Shown one piece after another: positions 5,790 through 6,485 of a stretch of 6,485 bases of DNA. The notes below the pieces were generated by a model that saw only the letters and a list, made by a program, of their open reading frames with translations, did not search any database and was not told the DNA's origin. The stretch is from Flavobacteriia bacterium (lineage in GTDB: Bacteria > Bacteroidota > Bacteroidia > Flavobacteriales > Flavobacteriaceae): NCBI GenBank assembly GCA_003973375.1, contig QNYL01000177.1, positions 1 to 6,485 on the forward strand, in the 5' to 3' direction. Position 1 is the first letter of the stretch. Each line of letters starts with the position of its first letter. A program made the translations under genes and the position numbers.

Positions 5790-5821
5790 TTTGACGGAAA
5801 CAACAAATAAATGTAAATTTG
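5790..5821 (+). promoter_or_regulatory. Bacteroidota-type promoter of the TPR gene
   Basis: TTTG (5790-5793), a 20-bp spacer and TAAATTTG (5814-5821) match the -33/-7 consensus (TTTG-N19-21-TAnnTTTG) of the Bacteroidota primary sigma factor. Initiation would fall around 5826-5830, giving a short ~15-19-nt leader before the ATG at 5845. The promoter begins just outside the right flank of the MITE-like element, so that insertion did not supply the core promoter. Confidence 0.75.
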
Positions 5822-5844
5822 CAATCCACTTAAATAAGTAAAAA

Positions 5845-6360
5845 ATGTACAATAAAAATATAAAACTTGTAATTGCCGGACTCATCATCGTATGGGCTGT
5901 TTTCGAATTTGTTAAAGGGCATATCTGGAATGGTATATCGATCTTATTACTGGCCGGATTATTCATTTTCTTTTATTTTAAAAATGAAATCCTGTTGTTG
6001 TCTTTTCTAAAACTGAGAAAACAGGATATGGAAGGCACTGCAAGATTGCTGGATAAGATCAAAAATCCTTCTTCAGCACTGGTAAAAAAACAGGAGGGTT
6101 ATTACAATTTTTTAAGAGGGATTACCTTATCTCAAACCAATCTTACACAGGCTGAAAAACACTTCAAGAAAGCTCTTCAGTTAGGACTCTCAATGGATCA
6201 TGATAAAGCCATGGCTAAATTACAGCTTGCGGGTATTGCCATGACCAAGCGCCGTAAAAGAGAAGCAACAAATCTGATCGCGGAAGCTAAAAAACTGGAT
6301 AAACACGGTATGCTGAAAGAGCAGATTCAGATGGTGAAGCAGCAGATGAAAAAGATCTAA
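5845..6360 (+). CDS. Small membrane protein with TPR-like cytosolic domain, function unknown
   Basis: This protein has 171 residues. Seen: two closely spaced hydrophobic segments (about 7-23 and 30-46) forming a membrane hairpin, with both ends predicted on the same, probably cytosolic, side. A basic, helix-rich domain follows. Residues 83-115 fit a tetratricopeptide repeat (GYYNFLRGITLSQTNLTQAE then HFKKAL), and 118-152 look like a second, weaker repeat (KAMAKLQLAGIAMTKRR, then A-x-x-L-I-A-E-A-K-K). The C-terminus is a Lys/Gln-rich helix ending at residue 171. TPR folds mediate protein contacts, so a scaffold or assembly role at the inner membrane is possible, but no specific function is supported. 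The start is supported by the promoter above and the A-rich AAAAA before ATG. It is transcribed divergently from tnaA, and no partner gene is in view. I do not recognise a named family. Confidence 0.8.
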   Translation: MYNKNIKLVIAGLIIVWAVFEFVKGHIWNGISILLLAGLFIFFYFKNEILLLSFLKLRKQDMEGTARLLDKIKNPSSALVKKQEGYYNFLRGITLSQTNLTQAEKHFKKALQLGLSMDHDKAMAKLQLAGIAMTKRRKREATNLIAEAKKLDKHGMLKEQIQMVKQQMKKI

Positions 6361-6445
6361 GACCGATGCAAAAGCCGATTATTTGTTCAAATTCGACGCC
6401 CGAAAAAAAATTAACCCGCAGTAAACTTTGTTTATGAGCACTTAA

Positions 6446-6468
6446 CCTGCCTGGCCGGCAAAGGCAGG
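6446..6468. repeat. GC-rich palindrome at window end (interspersed-repeat-like)
   Basis: CCTGCCT (6446-6452) and AGGCAGG (6462-6468) form a 7-bp stem around GGCCGGCAA, 85 bp after the TPR gene. It is strikingly GC-rich for this DNA and opens with AACCTGCC like the hairpin at 1479-1504. The GC-rich flank (GCTCGCCTTGCTGACGAA) continues to the window edge, so the unit is probably larger and cut off. It could serve as the TPR gene's transcript end, but no T-run follows. Confidence 0.45.
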
Positions 6469-6485
6469 CTCGCCTTGCTGACGAA

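Noticed and set aside
6410..6445. Promoter and start (TAAACTTTG then ATGAGCAC) for a gene beyond the window
   Set aside because: The -7 spacing is off by one, and the ATG frame meets TAA after three codons.

Overview
The window looks like a chromosomal piece of a low-GC member of the Bacteroidota, most likely family Weeksellaceae/Flavobacteriaceae (Chryseobacterium/Elizabethkingia-like). The evidence is the AT-rich intergenic DNA, starts that lack a Shine-Dalgarno sequence, a textbook Bacteroidota promoter (TTTG-N20-TAAATTTG) before the last gene, a flavobacterial style of secreted glycosidases, and a tryptophanase, the enzyme behind the indole-positive phenotype of these genera. The genus is an inference.

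Layout. (1) Positions 1-1319 (+) hold the 3' part of a GH5 glycoside hydrolase of the endoglycoceramidase type. The N-terminus lies outside the window. (2) Positions 1320-1854 are 535 bp without a convincing gene, packed with small palindromes and hairpins. (3) Positions 1855-3675 (+) encode an intact secreted GH110-type alpha-1,3-galactosidase (right-handed beta-helix). (4) Positions 3676-3941 contain an 18-bp palindrome, a start-less 57-codon coding remnant, and a probable terminator between the converging genes. (5) Positions 3942-5318 (-) encode tryptophanase (tnaA). It is told apart from tyrosine phenol-lyase by three substrate-pocket residues. (6) Positions 5319-5844 are a divergent intergenic region with the tnaA leader (two overlapping small ORFs), a candidate tnaA promoter, and a ~233-bp MITE-like element. 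That element has 14-bp perfect terminal inverted repeats, a 9-bp flanking direct repeat and a 73-nt central hairpin. (7) Positions 5845-6360 (+) encode a small membrane-anchored TPR-like protein of unknown role. (8) The window ends in a GC-rich interspersed-repeat-like palindrome.

How the genes may work together. The two glycosidases are same-strand neighbours with complementary activities on host-type glycolipids. GH110 removes terminal alpha-1,3-galactose (B-antigen or alpha-Gal type caps) and the GH5 enzyme cuts the whole glycan off ceramide. Together they suggest a small glycosphingolipid-processing locus, although the 535-bp gap argues against a simple operon and there is no SusC/SusD pair in view. 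Tryptophanase and the TPR protein appear functionally unrelated to it. I see no rRNA, tRNA, CRISPR array or transposase gene.
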